Shown piece by piece: positions 6,883-14,301 of a stretch of DNA of 64,000 nucleotides. The position numbers and the translations under genes were made by a program. Every line of letters starts with the position of its first letter. Position 1 is the stretch's first letter. The notes beneath the pieces are model-generated. The model was given only the letters and a program-made list of their open reading frames with translations, was not told the DNA's origin and made no database searches. Origin of the DNA: Anabaena minutissima FACHB-250 (lineage in GTDB: Bacteria > Cyanobacteriota > Cyanobacteriia > Cyanobacteriales > Nostocaceae); contig NZ_JACJRG010000001.1 of the NCBI RefSeq assembly GCF_014697125.1, forward strand, positions 62,001 to 126,000. The letters are read 5' to 3'.

Positions 6883-8787
6883 ATGAACCACTACGATTCA
6901 CTAAATCTAGTTATGTTTAGCGGCAAAGGTGGGGTGGGTAAAACTACCATTTCTTGCAGTTTTGCTCGTAATTGGGCTAGAAGATTTCCTCAAGAAAAAA
7001 TTCTGTTAATTTCTACAGATCCGGCTCATTCTTTAGGAGATGTATTGCTCTCAGAAGTTAACGATATTGCCTCACCATTAGCTGATTTACCTAATTTGAG
7101 CATTCAAGCGTTGGATGCTCAAAGGCTTTTGTTGGAATTTAAAGCCAAATATAGCTACTTTTTAGAACTACTAGTTGAGCGAGGTAGTTTAGCAGATGGA
7201 GACGATTTAGCACCAGTTTGGGATTTAGACTGGCCTGGTTTAAATGAATTAATGGGGTTGCTAGAAATTCAACGCCTGCTAGCAGAAAAAGAAGTAGATC
7301 GTGTAGTTGTAGACATGGCCCCTTCTGGGCATACATTAAATTTATTGCGCTTAAAAGATTTCTTAGATGTTATTTTAAATTCTTTAGAATTGTTCCAAGA
7401 AAAGCATCGGGTCATCACCAAAACTTTTAGAGGTAGTTATACGGCTGATGAAGTCGATAACTTTTTGGTAGAAATGAAAACCCAACTAGCAGAAGGTAGA
7501 CGGTTGCTGCAAGATGAAACCTTTACAGGTTGTTTAGTAGTGGGTATTTCTGAACCTATGTGTTTCTTAGAAACTGAACGGTTCATCAATAGTTTAGAAA
7601 CCCTAGAAGTTCCTTATGCTGGTTTATTTATCAATCGAGTTTTGACAAATGCAGATATAGAACTAGACCGTTATGCTGAACAGCAAAATCTCATTAAAAA
7701 ATATTTAGAACTTGTTGCTAACCAACCTGTTTTCATTGTTCCTCAACAGAGAGTAGAACCCTTGGGTGGGGTATCTTTAGATGCTTTAATATCCCAAATT
7801 CAAAAAATTGAAAGTGTGGAACTTGCTCCACCACCGACGATTCAATGGCCGAATAAAGTTTTACCTAGCTTCAATGATTTTTTAAATGAAGGATGCCAAT
7901 TAATCATTGTTGGGGGTAAGGGAGGGGTAGGTAAAACAACAGTTGCAGCTGCGATCGCTTGGGCTTCTGCTCAACAACATCCCCAAAAGAGAGTCCGGGT
8001 AATTTCAATAGATCCAGCCCATTCTCTAGGTGATGCTTTTGGTAAAGAGTTTGGTCACGAACCTATGTCTCTAGCATCTAATTTGAGTGGGCAAGAAATT
8101 GATGCTAATAGAGTTTTAGAACAATTCCGCTCAGATTATCTGTGGGAATTAGTAGATATGATTAGCGGCGAAGGTTCACAAACAGATACAACAGTAAATG
8201 TTGCCTACGTTCCAGAGGCGTGGCGGCAAATTATGTCTCAGGCTTTACCGGGAATTGATGAGATGTTATCCCTGGTGACTGTGATGGATTTGTTAGATAG
8301 TAACCAGCAAGATTTAATTATTTTAGATACAGCCCCAACGGGTCATCTGCTGAGTTTTTTAGAGATGCCATCAGCTTTAGGGGATTGGTTATCTTGGATA
8401 TTTAAGCTGTGGATCAAATATCAAGATGTTTTGGGTAGAGTTGATTTTATTGGGCGATTGCGCCACTTACGCCAACAAGTTGTACAAGCACAAAAGAAAC
8501 TAAAAAATCCCCAACATACTCAATTCATTGGTGTTATTCAATCGGAAGCGGCAATTATATCTGAACACATACGTTTAACAGAAGCTCTCAAAAAAATGGG
8601 TGTTCATCAGCGTTATGTGGTGCAGAATCGCTACAGTCAAGAGGTAGAAATTGATGGCAGTTTATTTCCAGAACAAACAATTATTCGCTTACCCAGATTA
8701 CCGCGCTCTGTTGCACCGATCGCGCGGATTCAAGGGGCAGCAAATCTTTTATTTGAAGTTGAGAAGTCAACGGCAAATATAGTTTAA
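6883..8787 (+). CDS. Duplicated ArsA/Get3-family ATPase linked to the gas-vesicle genes
   Basis: The 634-residue protein contains two ArsA/TRC40 domains in tandem, each with the deviant Walker A GKGGVGKTT (residues 14-22 and about 344-353), switch I-like STDPAHSLGD/SIDPAHSLGD, and the switch II-like VVDMAPSGHTLNLLRL / ILDTAPTGHLLSFLEM. Bacterial ArsA drives arsenite export; eukaryotic Get3 carries tail-anchored membrane proteins. I see no paired metalloid-binding cysteines as in ArsA, and no arsB or arsR nearby, so arsenic resistance is unlikely. It starts 14 bp after gvpW and so belongs to that transcript. A chaperone role for hydrophobic GvpA is a reasonable guess but unproven. Confidence 0.88.
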   Translation: MNHYDSLNLVMFSGKGGVGKTTISCSFARNWARRFPQEKILLISTDPAHSLGDVLLSEVNDIASPLADLPNLSIQALDAQRLLLEFKAKYSYFLELLVERGSLADGDDLAPVWDLDWPGLNELMGLLEIQRLLAEKEVDRVVVDMAPSGHTLNLLRLKDFLDVILNSLELFQEKHRVITKTFRGSYTADEVDNFLVEMKTQLAEGRRLLQDETFTGCLVVGISEPMCFLETERFINSLETLEVPYAGLFINRVLTNADIELDRYAEQQNLIKKYLELVANQPVFIVPQQRVEPLGGVSLDALISQIQKIESVELAPPPTIQWPNKVLPSFNDFLNEGCQLIIVGGKGGVGKTTVAAAIAWASAQQHPQKRVRVISIDPAHSLGDAFGKEFGHEPMSLASNLSGQEIDANRVLEQFRSDYLWELVDMISGEGSQTDTTVNVAYVPEAWRQIMSQALPGIDEMLSLVTVMDLLDSNQQDLIILDTAPTGHLLSFLEMPSALGDWLSWIFKLWIKYQDVLGRVDFIGRLRHLRQQVVQAQKKLKNPQHTQFIGVIQSEAAIISEHIRLTEALKKMGVHQRYVVQNRYSQEVEIDGSLFPEQTIIRLPRLPRSVAPIARIQGAANLLFEVEKSTANIV

Positions 8788-8871
8788 AAATCAACTGATT
8801 GAATAAATATTTGGACGTTGATCAATAGAAATTTTAAAAGCTCACGCAGAGGCGCAAAGGGATAGTAAAAA

Positions 8872-10713
8872 ATGAGTGAATTATTCAAGGGATTTGAGCA
8901 ATTATTAGAATTAGTGAAAACTTTAGAAGATAAAATTGAGAAGGGAGAAATTAAGACAGATGTGCAGATTAACTCCCGTTCGATGAGTAGTATTCCCCGT
9001 AGTGGGGGTATACCACGTCCTAATAATATGGGTAACGATATTGGCACAAGCCGTATCCGCACTCAACCTTCTCCTAATCCTAATGGTGGTGGTGGGGGAG
9101 ACGCTGAGGTTGTGCCGCCACCTGCTGCACCCTCTGGTGATGCTTTAAAAGATGTGGGGGGATTGGGTGAGATTCTTAGAGAACTTAAAGAACTGATTGC
9201 TATCCCCTTAAAACGTCCTGACTTGCTGGCGAAATTGGGACTTGAAGCTACGAGGGGTGTACTGTTAGTTGGCCCTCCTGGGACTGGTAAAACCCTGACG
9301 GCGCGGGCTTTGGCTGAAGAACTCGGCGTTAATTACATTGCCTTGGTGGGGCCAGAAGTTATCAGCAAATATTACGGGGAAGCGGAACAAAGACTGCGGG
9401 GTATTTTTGAGAAAGCTGCTAAGAATGCTCCCTGTATTATCTTTATTGATGAAATTGATAGTTTAGCCCCAGACCGGAGTGCGGTGGAAGGTGAAGTAGA
9501 AAAACGCCTGGTAGCCCAACTATTGAGCTTGATGGATGGTTTCTCTCACAGTCAAGGTGTGATTGTGCTGGCAGCTACAAACCGTCCCGAACATCTTGAC
9601 CCAGCTTTGCGTCGTCCGGGAAGATTTGACCGGGAAGTGCAGTTTCGCGTCCCAGACATGAAAGGACGCAGAGAAATTCTGCAAATTCTCAGCCGTGCTA
9701 TGCCTTTGGAAGATACCGTTGACCTGGATGCGATCGCAGAAAGGGCGGTAGGATTTGTAGGGGCTGACTTGAAAGCTGTCTGTCAAAAGGCTGCCTACAC
9801 TGCCCTCCGTCGTCAAATTCCTTCCATTGAAGGAGACATTCCAGAGAATATGACGGTTAGTCAAGCCGACTTTTTACAAGCCCTCAAGGAAATCAAACCA
9901 GCCGTCCTGCGGAGTGTGGAAGTAGAAGTTCCCCACATTGCATGGGAAGACATTGGCGGTTTGGATAACATTAAGCAAACCCTACGGGAATCAGTGGAAG
10001 GGGCGTTACTGTATCCAGAACTTTACCTGCAAACTAAAGCTCTAGCACCCAAAGGTATCTTGTTGTGGGGGCCTCCGGGAACAGGCAAAACGTTACTAGC
10101 CAAAGCCGTTGCTTCCCAAGCTAGAGCTAATTTTATTGGTGTGAACGGCCCGGAATTACTCAGCCGTTGGGTAGGTGCGAGTGAACAGGCGGTGCGGGAA
10201 TTATTTGCGAAGGCGCGTCAAGCTGAACCTTGCGTAGTATTTATTGATGAAATTGATACCTTAGCCCCAGCACGGGGTAGTTTCACTGGTGATTCGGGAG
10301 TAAACGATCGCGTCGTCGGACAATTGCTAACTGAGTTGGACGGAATAGAGGTAGGAAGCACCATCTTAGTAATTGGAGCAACCAATCGACCTGATGCCCT
10401 TGACCCAGCTTTACTACGCGCCGGACGTTTAGACTTACAAATGAAGGTAGATTTACCGGATTTAGCCAGTCGTTTGGCGATTCTGCAAGTCCATTGTCAA
10501 GGACGACCACTACAAGATGTGGATTTGCCATATTGGGCAGAGATGACCAAAGACTGGAATGGCGCAGATTTAACTTTACTCAGCAATCAAGCAGCTGTAG
10601 AAGCCATCCGCCGTTTTCGCTCCGAAGGTCTGACAGACCCCACGGACATCAAGATTAGTACCGATGATTTCAATTATGCTTATCAAGTGCTAACAGAGCA
10701 GCGTGCAGGTTAG
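8872..10713 (+). CDS. Double-AAA ATPase (CDC48/p97-like) linked to the gas-vesicle genes
   Basis: The 613-residue protein has two AAA modules. D1 shows Walker A GPPGTGKT at residues 134-141, Walker [16 protein letters not shown] at about 189-203 and the arginine-finger motif [10 protein letters not shown]2 shows GPPGTGKT again, [15 protein letters not shown] and [10 protein letters not shown]. Both sites look intact. Instead of the CDC48 N-domain it has a short amphipathic helix (residues 1-30) and a Gly/Pro/Asn-rich linker to about residue 90. CDC48-type ATPases pull apart protein complexes. AAAGGGA precedes the ATG and the gap to the ArsA-like gene is 84 bp, so co-transcription with gvpW is likely. 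Role in gas-vesicle assembly or turnover is inferred from context only. Confidence 0.9.
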   Translation: MSELFKGFEQLLELVKTLEDKIEKGEIKTDVQINSRSMSSIPRSGGIPRPNNMGNDIGTSRIRTQPSPNPNGGGGGDAEVVPPPAAPSGDALKDVGGLGEILRELKELIAIPLKRPDLLAKLGLEATRGVLLVGPPGTGKTLTARALAEELGVNYIALVGPEVISKYYGEAEQRLRGIFEKAAKNAPCIIFIDEIDSLAPDRSAVEGEVEKRLVAQLLSLMDGFSHSQGVIVLAATNRPEHLDPALRRPGRFDREVQFRVPDMKGRREILQILSRAMPLEDTVDLDAIAERAVGFVGADLKAVCQKAAYTALRRQIPSIEGDIPENMTVSQADFLQALKEIKPAVLRSVEVEVPHIAWEDIGGLDNIKQTLRESVEGALLYPELYLQTKALAPKGILLWGPPGTGKTLLAKAVASQARANFIGVNGPELLSRWVGASEQAVRELFAKARQAEPCVVFIDEIDTLAPARGSFTGDSGVNDRVVGQLLTELDGIEVGSTILVIGATNRPDALDPALLRAGRLDLQMKVDLPDLASRLAILQVHCQGRPLQDVDLPYWAEMTKDWNGADLTLLSNQAAVEAIRRFRSEGLTDPTDIKISTDDFNYAYQVLTEQRAG

Positions 10714-10740
10714 GTTTAGGGAGTAGGGTATTGAGATGAA

Positions 10741-10930
10741 AAGTGCTGTTAGCGGTAGCGGGGCGTTTAGCCCGTGCCGTTAGTGGTAGCGCGGCGTTTA
10801 GCCGGTACTGAGTGAAAAGACTGCCCACAATTGGGCGTAGCTTTTACTGTAGTGCAGAAGTACTCAGTACTTCTTAAATTTACTCAGCACTCAGCACGGG
10901 CTAAACGCCCCGCTACCGCTAACAGCACTT
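10741..10930. repeat. Dispersed repeat in a perfect 37-bp inverted pair
   Basis: The 37-bp arm at 10741-10777 is the exact reverse complement of 10894-10930. A second, diverged core copy lies at 10778-10815 and heptamer-like CTCAGCA units at about 10881-10895. It fills the spacer between the AAA gene and the lipase gene and could also end transcription from the gas-vesicle side. Confidence 0.85.
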
Positions 10931-11026
10931 ATTTTCAACCAGTCACAAGAGTGTCATAATCTGGCTTCTGGCAAGTATTAGGCTCAGTTACATTTTCTAC
11001 AGAACTATTGTCAAGCATTGAAAATA

Positions 11027-11695
11027 ATGAAGACAACAAACCAACAGCGTAATCCTGTATTGTTTGTGCATGGGATTACCGATACAGAAGCAGTCTTTGA
11101 TGAAATGGCTGTTTTTTTAGGAAAACAGGGTTGGCCTGTGTATTCACTAGATTTAGTCCCTAACAATGGTGAAGTAGGTCTGGATGTATTGGCACAGCAA
11201 CTAGCTAACTACATTGCCAGAAACTTTGCACCAGAACAAACCTTGGATGTAATAGGCTTCAGCATGGGCGGAATTGTTAGCCGTTACTATATCCAACGCT
11301 TGGGGGGAATTAAGCGTGTGCAACGGTTTATTACGATTTCTTCACCGCATCATGGAACTGTTGTCGCCTATGCCTCCCGCAATCCTGGATGCTTACAAAT
11401 GCGTCCTAACAGCGAATTCCTTAAAGATTTAAATGCTGATGCAGTGATGTTACAGCAGTTGAGTTTTACTTCTATTTGGACAACTTATGATTTGATGATC
11501 ATTCCGGCAAATAGTTCTCAAATGCCCATAGGTAAAGAAGTAATTATCCCAGTAGCATTGCATTCATGGATGCTTACAGACTCTCGGTGTATAACCGCAG
11601 TAGCAAGAGAATTAGCAGAACCAATTAAGCCCTATCACCAATTTGAGTATATTCATAGCTCCCAAAAATTGCCTCTGGGTGGCGATAATATTTAA
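11027..11695 (+). CDS. Lipase/esterase of the alpha/beta-hydrolase fold (LipA-like)
   Basis: From the ATG at 11027 the product is 222 residues: PVLFVHGITDTEAVF with the oxyanion HG, the nucleophile elbow GFSMGG, the segment FITISSPHHGTVVAY and the catalytic His in VALHSWMLT. This order matches small triacylglycerol-lipase/LipA proteins that act on acylglycerols or similar esters. The candidate Asp lies in TYDLMIIPANSSQ. There is no signal peptide. The alternative TTG at 11018 would add three residues. The last 71 bp overlap the convergent VOC gene, so the two transcripts are complementary at their 3' ends. Confidence 0.85.
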   Translation: MKTTNQQRNPVLFVHGITDTEAVFDEMAVFLGKQGWPVYSLDLVPNNGEVGLDVLAQQLANYIARNFAPEQTLDVIGFSMGGIVSRYYIQRLGGIKRVQRFITISSPHHGTVVAYASRNPGCLQMRPNSEFLKDLNADAVMLQQLSFTSIWTTYDLMIIPANSSQMPIGKEVIIPVALHSWMLTDSRCITAVARELAEPIKPYHQFEYIHSSQKLPLGGDNI

Positions 11696-12056
11696 ATTCC
11701 ATTAAATTGTTAAACGGATCTTCTAAAAAGAAAGTGCAATGTTCTAAGGTAGAACTGACAAAGCGATTTTTGGGTTCTTCACGAAATAAAAGCTGTTTTT
11801 GTTGCGCCTTCTGTAATAGTTCTTCCCAGTCTGTTTCTTGGGTAAAAATTAAACCAAAGTGCCGGGGATAAATAGTGCGTTGACGCATTAAAGGTTCTTT
11901 GGTCAGATGGGCTACTAATTGATGACCATAGAGATTAAGAATGAGGGCTTGGGGGTTTTCGCGACCGGGTATACAGCCTAAGCCATCAACATAATATGCT
12001 TTTGCCTGGGAAATATCAGTCACAGGGAAAGCGAGATGAAATATAGTTTGGTTCAT
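11625..12056 (-). CDS. VOC-family (glyoxalase/dioxygenase fold) protein
   Basis: The 143-residue product has two beta-alpha-beta-beta-beta modules of the vicinal oxygen chelate fold (FHLAFPVTDISQAKAYYVDG and a closing segment FFLEDPFNNLMEFKYY). Likely metal ligands at the usual places are His7, His66 and Glu120. Such proteins include glyoxalase I, fosfomycin-resistance enzymes and extradiol dioxygenases; the substrate cannot be told from sequence. The 3' end overlaps the convergent lipase gene by 71 bp. It sits alone, with a paired-hairpin repeat upstream. Confidence 0.85.
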   Translation of the reverse strand: MNQTIFHLAFPVTDISQAKAYYVDGLGCIPGRENPQALILNLYGHQLVAHLTKEPLMRQRTIYPRHFGLIFTQETDWEELLQKAQQKQLLFREEPKNRFVSSTLEHCTFFLEDPFNNLMEFKYYRHPEAIFGSYEYTQIGDRA

Positions 12057-12088
12057 AGTGTTAATTGAGAATTGGGTATTAGTGTTTT

Positions 12089-12171
12089 GTAGTAAGCACT
12101 TTAGTGCTTAGAGGTTATTTGTAAAGTGCTTGGCTATTTTTTTAGAAAATAAGGACTAAAGTCCTTACTAC
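12089..12171. repeat. Paired palindromic repeat (GTAGTAAG...CTTACTAC family), copy 1
   Basis: Left arm 12089-12110 and right arm 12150-12171 point inward, and each arm is itself a small 7-bp hairpin. A second copy lies at 45976-46025. In the left arm the hairpin reads AAGCACT/AGTGCTT where the others read AAGGACT/AGTCCTT, a paired change. The remainder of the 12057-12475 spacer holds no gene that I can see. Confidence 0.8.
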
Positions 12172-12475
12172 GAACGTAGCTAAAATACCGTTTTTAATGA
12201 ACTCAGATTATATCTTGGTAATTAATGCCATTGTCTTAATCATAGTCAGGGATAATTTTTTTGCTATTTTGCCTGTTTATTTCTCCTTTAACCTGTAAAG
12301 AAAATATAAACTATGCACTTTGCGGATGAGGAGGTCAAGCAACAAAAATTTCCAGCCAGATATACAGCTTGTTTTACTTCTGACTCCTGAATTTTGAGTT
12401 GTGAATTCTGCTGTTAGCTCTAAAATTCGCTATTCTGGTTGATATCCGGGCAACACTACACATGGTTCATTGCTG

Positions 12476-13270
12476 ATGTTCTCATTTATTAGCTCTGCCA
12501 ATCCTTGGTTAGTAGGAGTAGGACTAAACGCCATTCTGTTGAGTTTAGTTTGGTTTGCTCCCAAAAAGCTGCTGACCCCTGCGGGAGTATTTCACGCTTG
12601 GTTACTAGGCGTATTGATTTGGGGAACTATAGGCTGGCAAGGATATGTAGTAGTGATGTTTTATTTTTTAGTGGGTTCTGGTGTGACGCGCATCGGCCTA
12701 GCGCAAAAAGAGGCAGAAGGTATTGCCGAAAAACGTTCAGGTGCGAGAGGCCCGGAAAACGTTTGGGGTTCAGCCTTGACTGCGGCGTTGTGTGCAGTGG
12801 GATTCGGACTAATTAATGCTGGAATAATTTTACCTAATTCCCAGTCCCTAATCCCCAATCCCCAATCCCTCCTCTTGTTAGGCTATGTGGCGAGTTTTAG
12901 TACAAAGTTGTCTGACACCTGTGCTAGTGAAGTGGGTAAAGCCTACGGTAAAAGGACTTTTTTAATTACTACACTGCAACCGGTAGCGAGAGGGACAGAG
13001 GGGGCTGTGAGTTTAGAGGGGACTTTAGCGGGTGTGGTGGCTTCAATTGCGATCGCTATTTTAGGTTGGGGTGTGAGTTTAGTTTCACCGATGGGTATAC
13101 TGTGGTGTGTCCTAGCAGCATTCGTTGCCACAAATTTAGAAAGTGTCATCGGTGCAACCCTGCAAGCTAAATACACTTGGCTGACAAATGAAGTAGTTAA
13201 TATTATTAACACTTTCATTGGTGCGATCGCAGCTATGCTATTCGCTTTTATCTGGGCAAGTGTGATTTAA
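12476..13270 (+). CDS. DUF92 membrane protein, VTE6-like (phytyl-phosphate kinase family)
   Basis: The 264-residue product (ATG at 12476; a TTG two codons upstream is possible) is a multi-spanning membrane protein with about six hydrophobic segments. It carries the DUF92 signatures KKLLTPAGVFHAWLLG, KRSGARGPENVWGSA and SFSTKLSDTCASEVGKAYG followed by VARGTEGAVSLEGTLAG. The plant member VTE6 is a phytyl-phosphate kinase that salvages phytol for tocopherol, and the Synechocystis homologue is in the same family, so a role in phytyl-diphosphate salvage is likely. Residues around 120-135 (PNSQSLIPNPQS) are encoded by heptanucleotide repeat DNA and look like an in-frame insertion in a loop. Confidence 0.85.
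   Translation: MFSFISSANPWLVGVGLNAILLSLVWFAPKKLLTPAGVFHAWLLGVLIWGTIGWQGYVVVMFYFLVGSGVTRIGLAQKEAEGIAEKRSGARGPENVWGSALTAALCAVGFGLINAGIILPNSQSLIPNPQSLLLLGYVASFSTKLSDTCASEVGKAYGKRTFLITTLQPVARGTEGAVSLEGTLAGVVASIAIAILGWGVSLVSPMGILWCVLAAFVATNLESVIGATLQAKYTWLTNEVVNIINTFIGAIAAMLFAFIWASVI
12834..12872 (+). repeat. Heptanucleotide repeat inside the DUF92 gene
   Basis: Units like CCCCAAT/CCCTAAT form an imperfect tandem array that remains in frame and encodes a Pro/Asn/Gln/Ser-rich stretch. The same type of repeat is intergenic at about 33003-33028, 43876-43912 and 45865-45890. Confidence 0.8.
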
Positions 13271-13310
13271 GTAGGGGTAGAGGGTCTAGAATCTTTGACT
13301 CATTACTCAG

Positions 13311-13355
13311 CACCGGCTAAACGCCGCGCTACCGCTAACATTACTCAGCACTCTT
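13311..13355. repeat. Dispersed GGCTAAACGCC repeat, third site
   Basis: The core at 13311-13340 is almost identical to 3823-3852 inside the gas-vesicle operon and is followed by TTACTCAGCACTC. It lies in the 272-bp spacer before the parvulin gene; the rest of that spacer holds nothing I can identify. Confidence 0.85.
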
Positions 13356-13542
13356 AGTAGCATTTACCTAGTTATTCTTAGACTCAATAACTCTAATTGA
13401 GAGTCGCTTTTAGCTACACGCTTGAAGTTGACAATTTTGTGTATTTGTACCGAAGTAAAGCCTAAAAAATCTTCCCAATCCTCTTTCTTGCCATTACTTA
13501 TTTTTTGTTTATAAACTTTTAGCTATTTCACCAGGTGACTTC

Positions 13543-14301
13543 ATGGAAACTTTATCGTTTTTGAGCATTGACGAGCAGCCAATTTCTGTTGAACAAACAG
13601 TAAAATATCTGCAAACATCAGGGAAATTGTCTCAGTTTATTAGTGATGTGCTTCGTCAGTATGTAATTGAGCAAGAAATCAGCACACGGGAGGATATAGA
13701 AATCAATTCAGCCCTCTGTGAACAGAGTGTGATTGATTTTCGGCTGAAAAATCAACTAGCTGATCCTCAAGTTTTTCAGGAATGGTTGAGGAGAAATGGT
13801 ACTGATTACAATACATTCCACTCTGCCATTACGTTCAACTTCAAATTAGAAAAATTAAAAGCTTTAGTGACAGAAGCAAAAATCTCTGAATACTTTATTG
13901 AACGGAAAATTTTTCTAGACCGCGTGGTACTCTCGCGAATTGTGGTGGATAGTGGAGAACTGGCAGAAGAGTTACAACTGCAAATCACCGAAGGAGGTAG
14001 TTTTGAGCAATTAGCCAAGGAGTATTCCCAAGCGGACGATCGCATTGTCAACGGTATGATGGGGCCGATTAGCCGAGGCACAATGCCAGATATATTAAGG
14101 GCTGCGATTGATGCCGCTAACCCTGGACAAGTAGTAGGCCCTATAGAACTTGATGGACGCTTTGGGTTGTTTCGCATAGAACAATTATTACCCGCGTCTT
14201 TAGATGATACGCAATTAACACAAGCACTACAAAACGAATTATTTGAACAATGGCTAGCGGAGAAAATTCAAAAGCTGACAGTCAAATTACAGATGAGTTA
14301 A
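13543..14301 (+). CDS. Parvulin-type peptidyl-prolyl isomerase, export partner
   Basis: The 252-residue protein has a helical N-terminal SurA-like part (residues 1-120) and a parvulin (PpiC) domain at about 122-222, seen in VVLSRIVVDSGELAEELQLQ, SFEQLAKEYSQADDR and PGQVVGPIELDGRFGLFRIE. It should isomerise or hold proline-containing peptides. No signal peptide is visible, so it would act in the cytoplasm. CAGGTG lies before the ATG. Its last 52 bp overlap the next gene, an ABC exporter with a C39-like domain, which strongly suggests that it presents substrate to that exporter. This pairing recurs in cyanobacteria. Confidence 0.88.
   Translation: METLSFLSIDEQPISVEQTVKYLQTSGKLSQFISDVLRQYVIEQEISTREDIEINSALCEQSVIDFRLKNQLADPQVFQEWLRRNGTDYNTFHSAITFNFKLEKLKALVTEAKISEYFIERKIFLDRVVLSRIVVDSGELAEELQLQITEGGSFEQLAKEYSQADDRIVNGMMGPISRGTMPDILRAAIDAANPGQVVGPIELDGRFGLFRIEQLLPASLDDTQLTQALQNELFEQWLAEKIQKLTVKLQMS

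Noticed and set aside
6883..8787. Arsenite pump ATPase ArsA as function
   Set aside because: Two ArsA-type domains are present, but there are no metalloid-binding cysteine pairs and no arsB, arsR or arsC nearby; the gas-vesicle context fits better.
9520..9864. 114-codon reverse frame within the double-AAA gene
   Set aside because: It is antisense to conserved AAA coding sequence.
12505..12816. 103-codon forward frame inside the DUF92 gene
   Set aside because: It overlaps a conserved membrane protein gene in another frame and its composition (Arg/Ser/Cys-rich) is that of a shadow.
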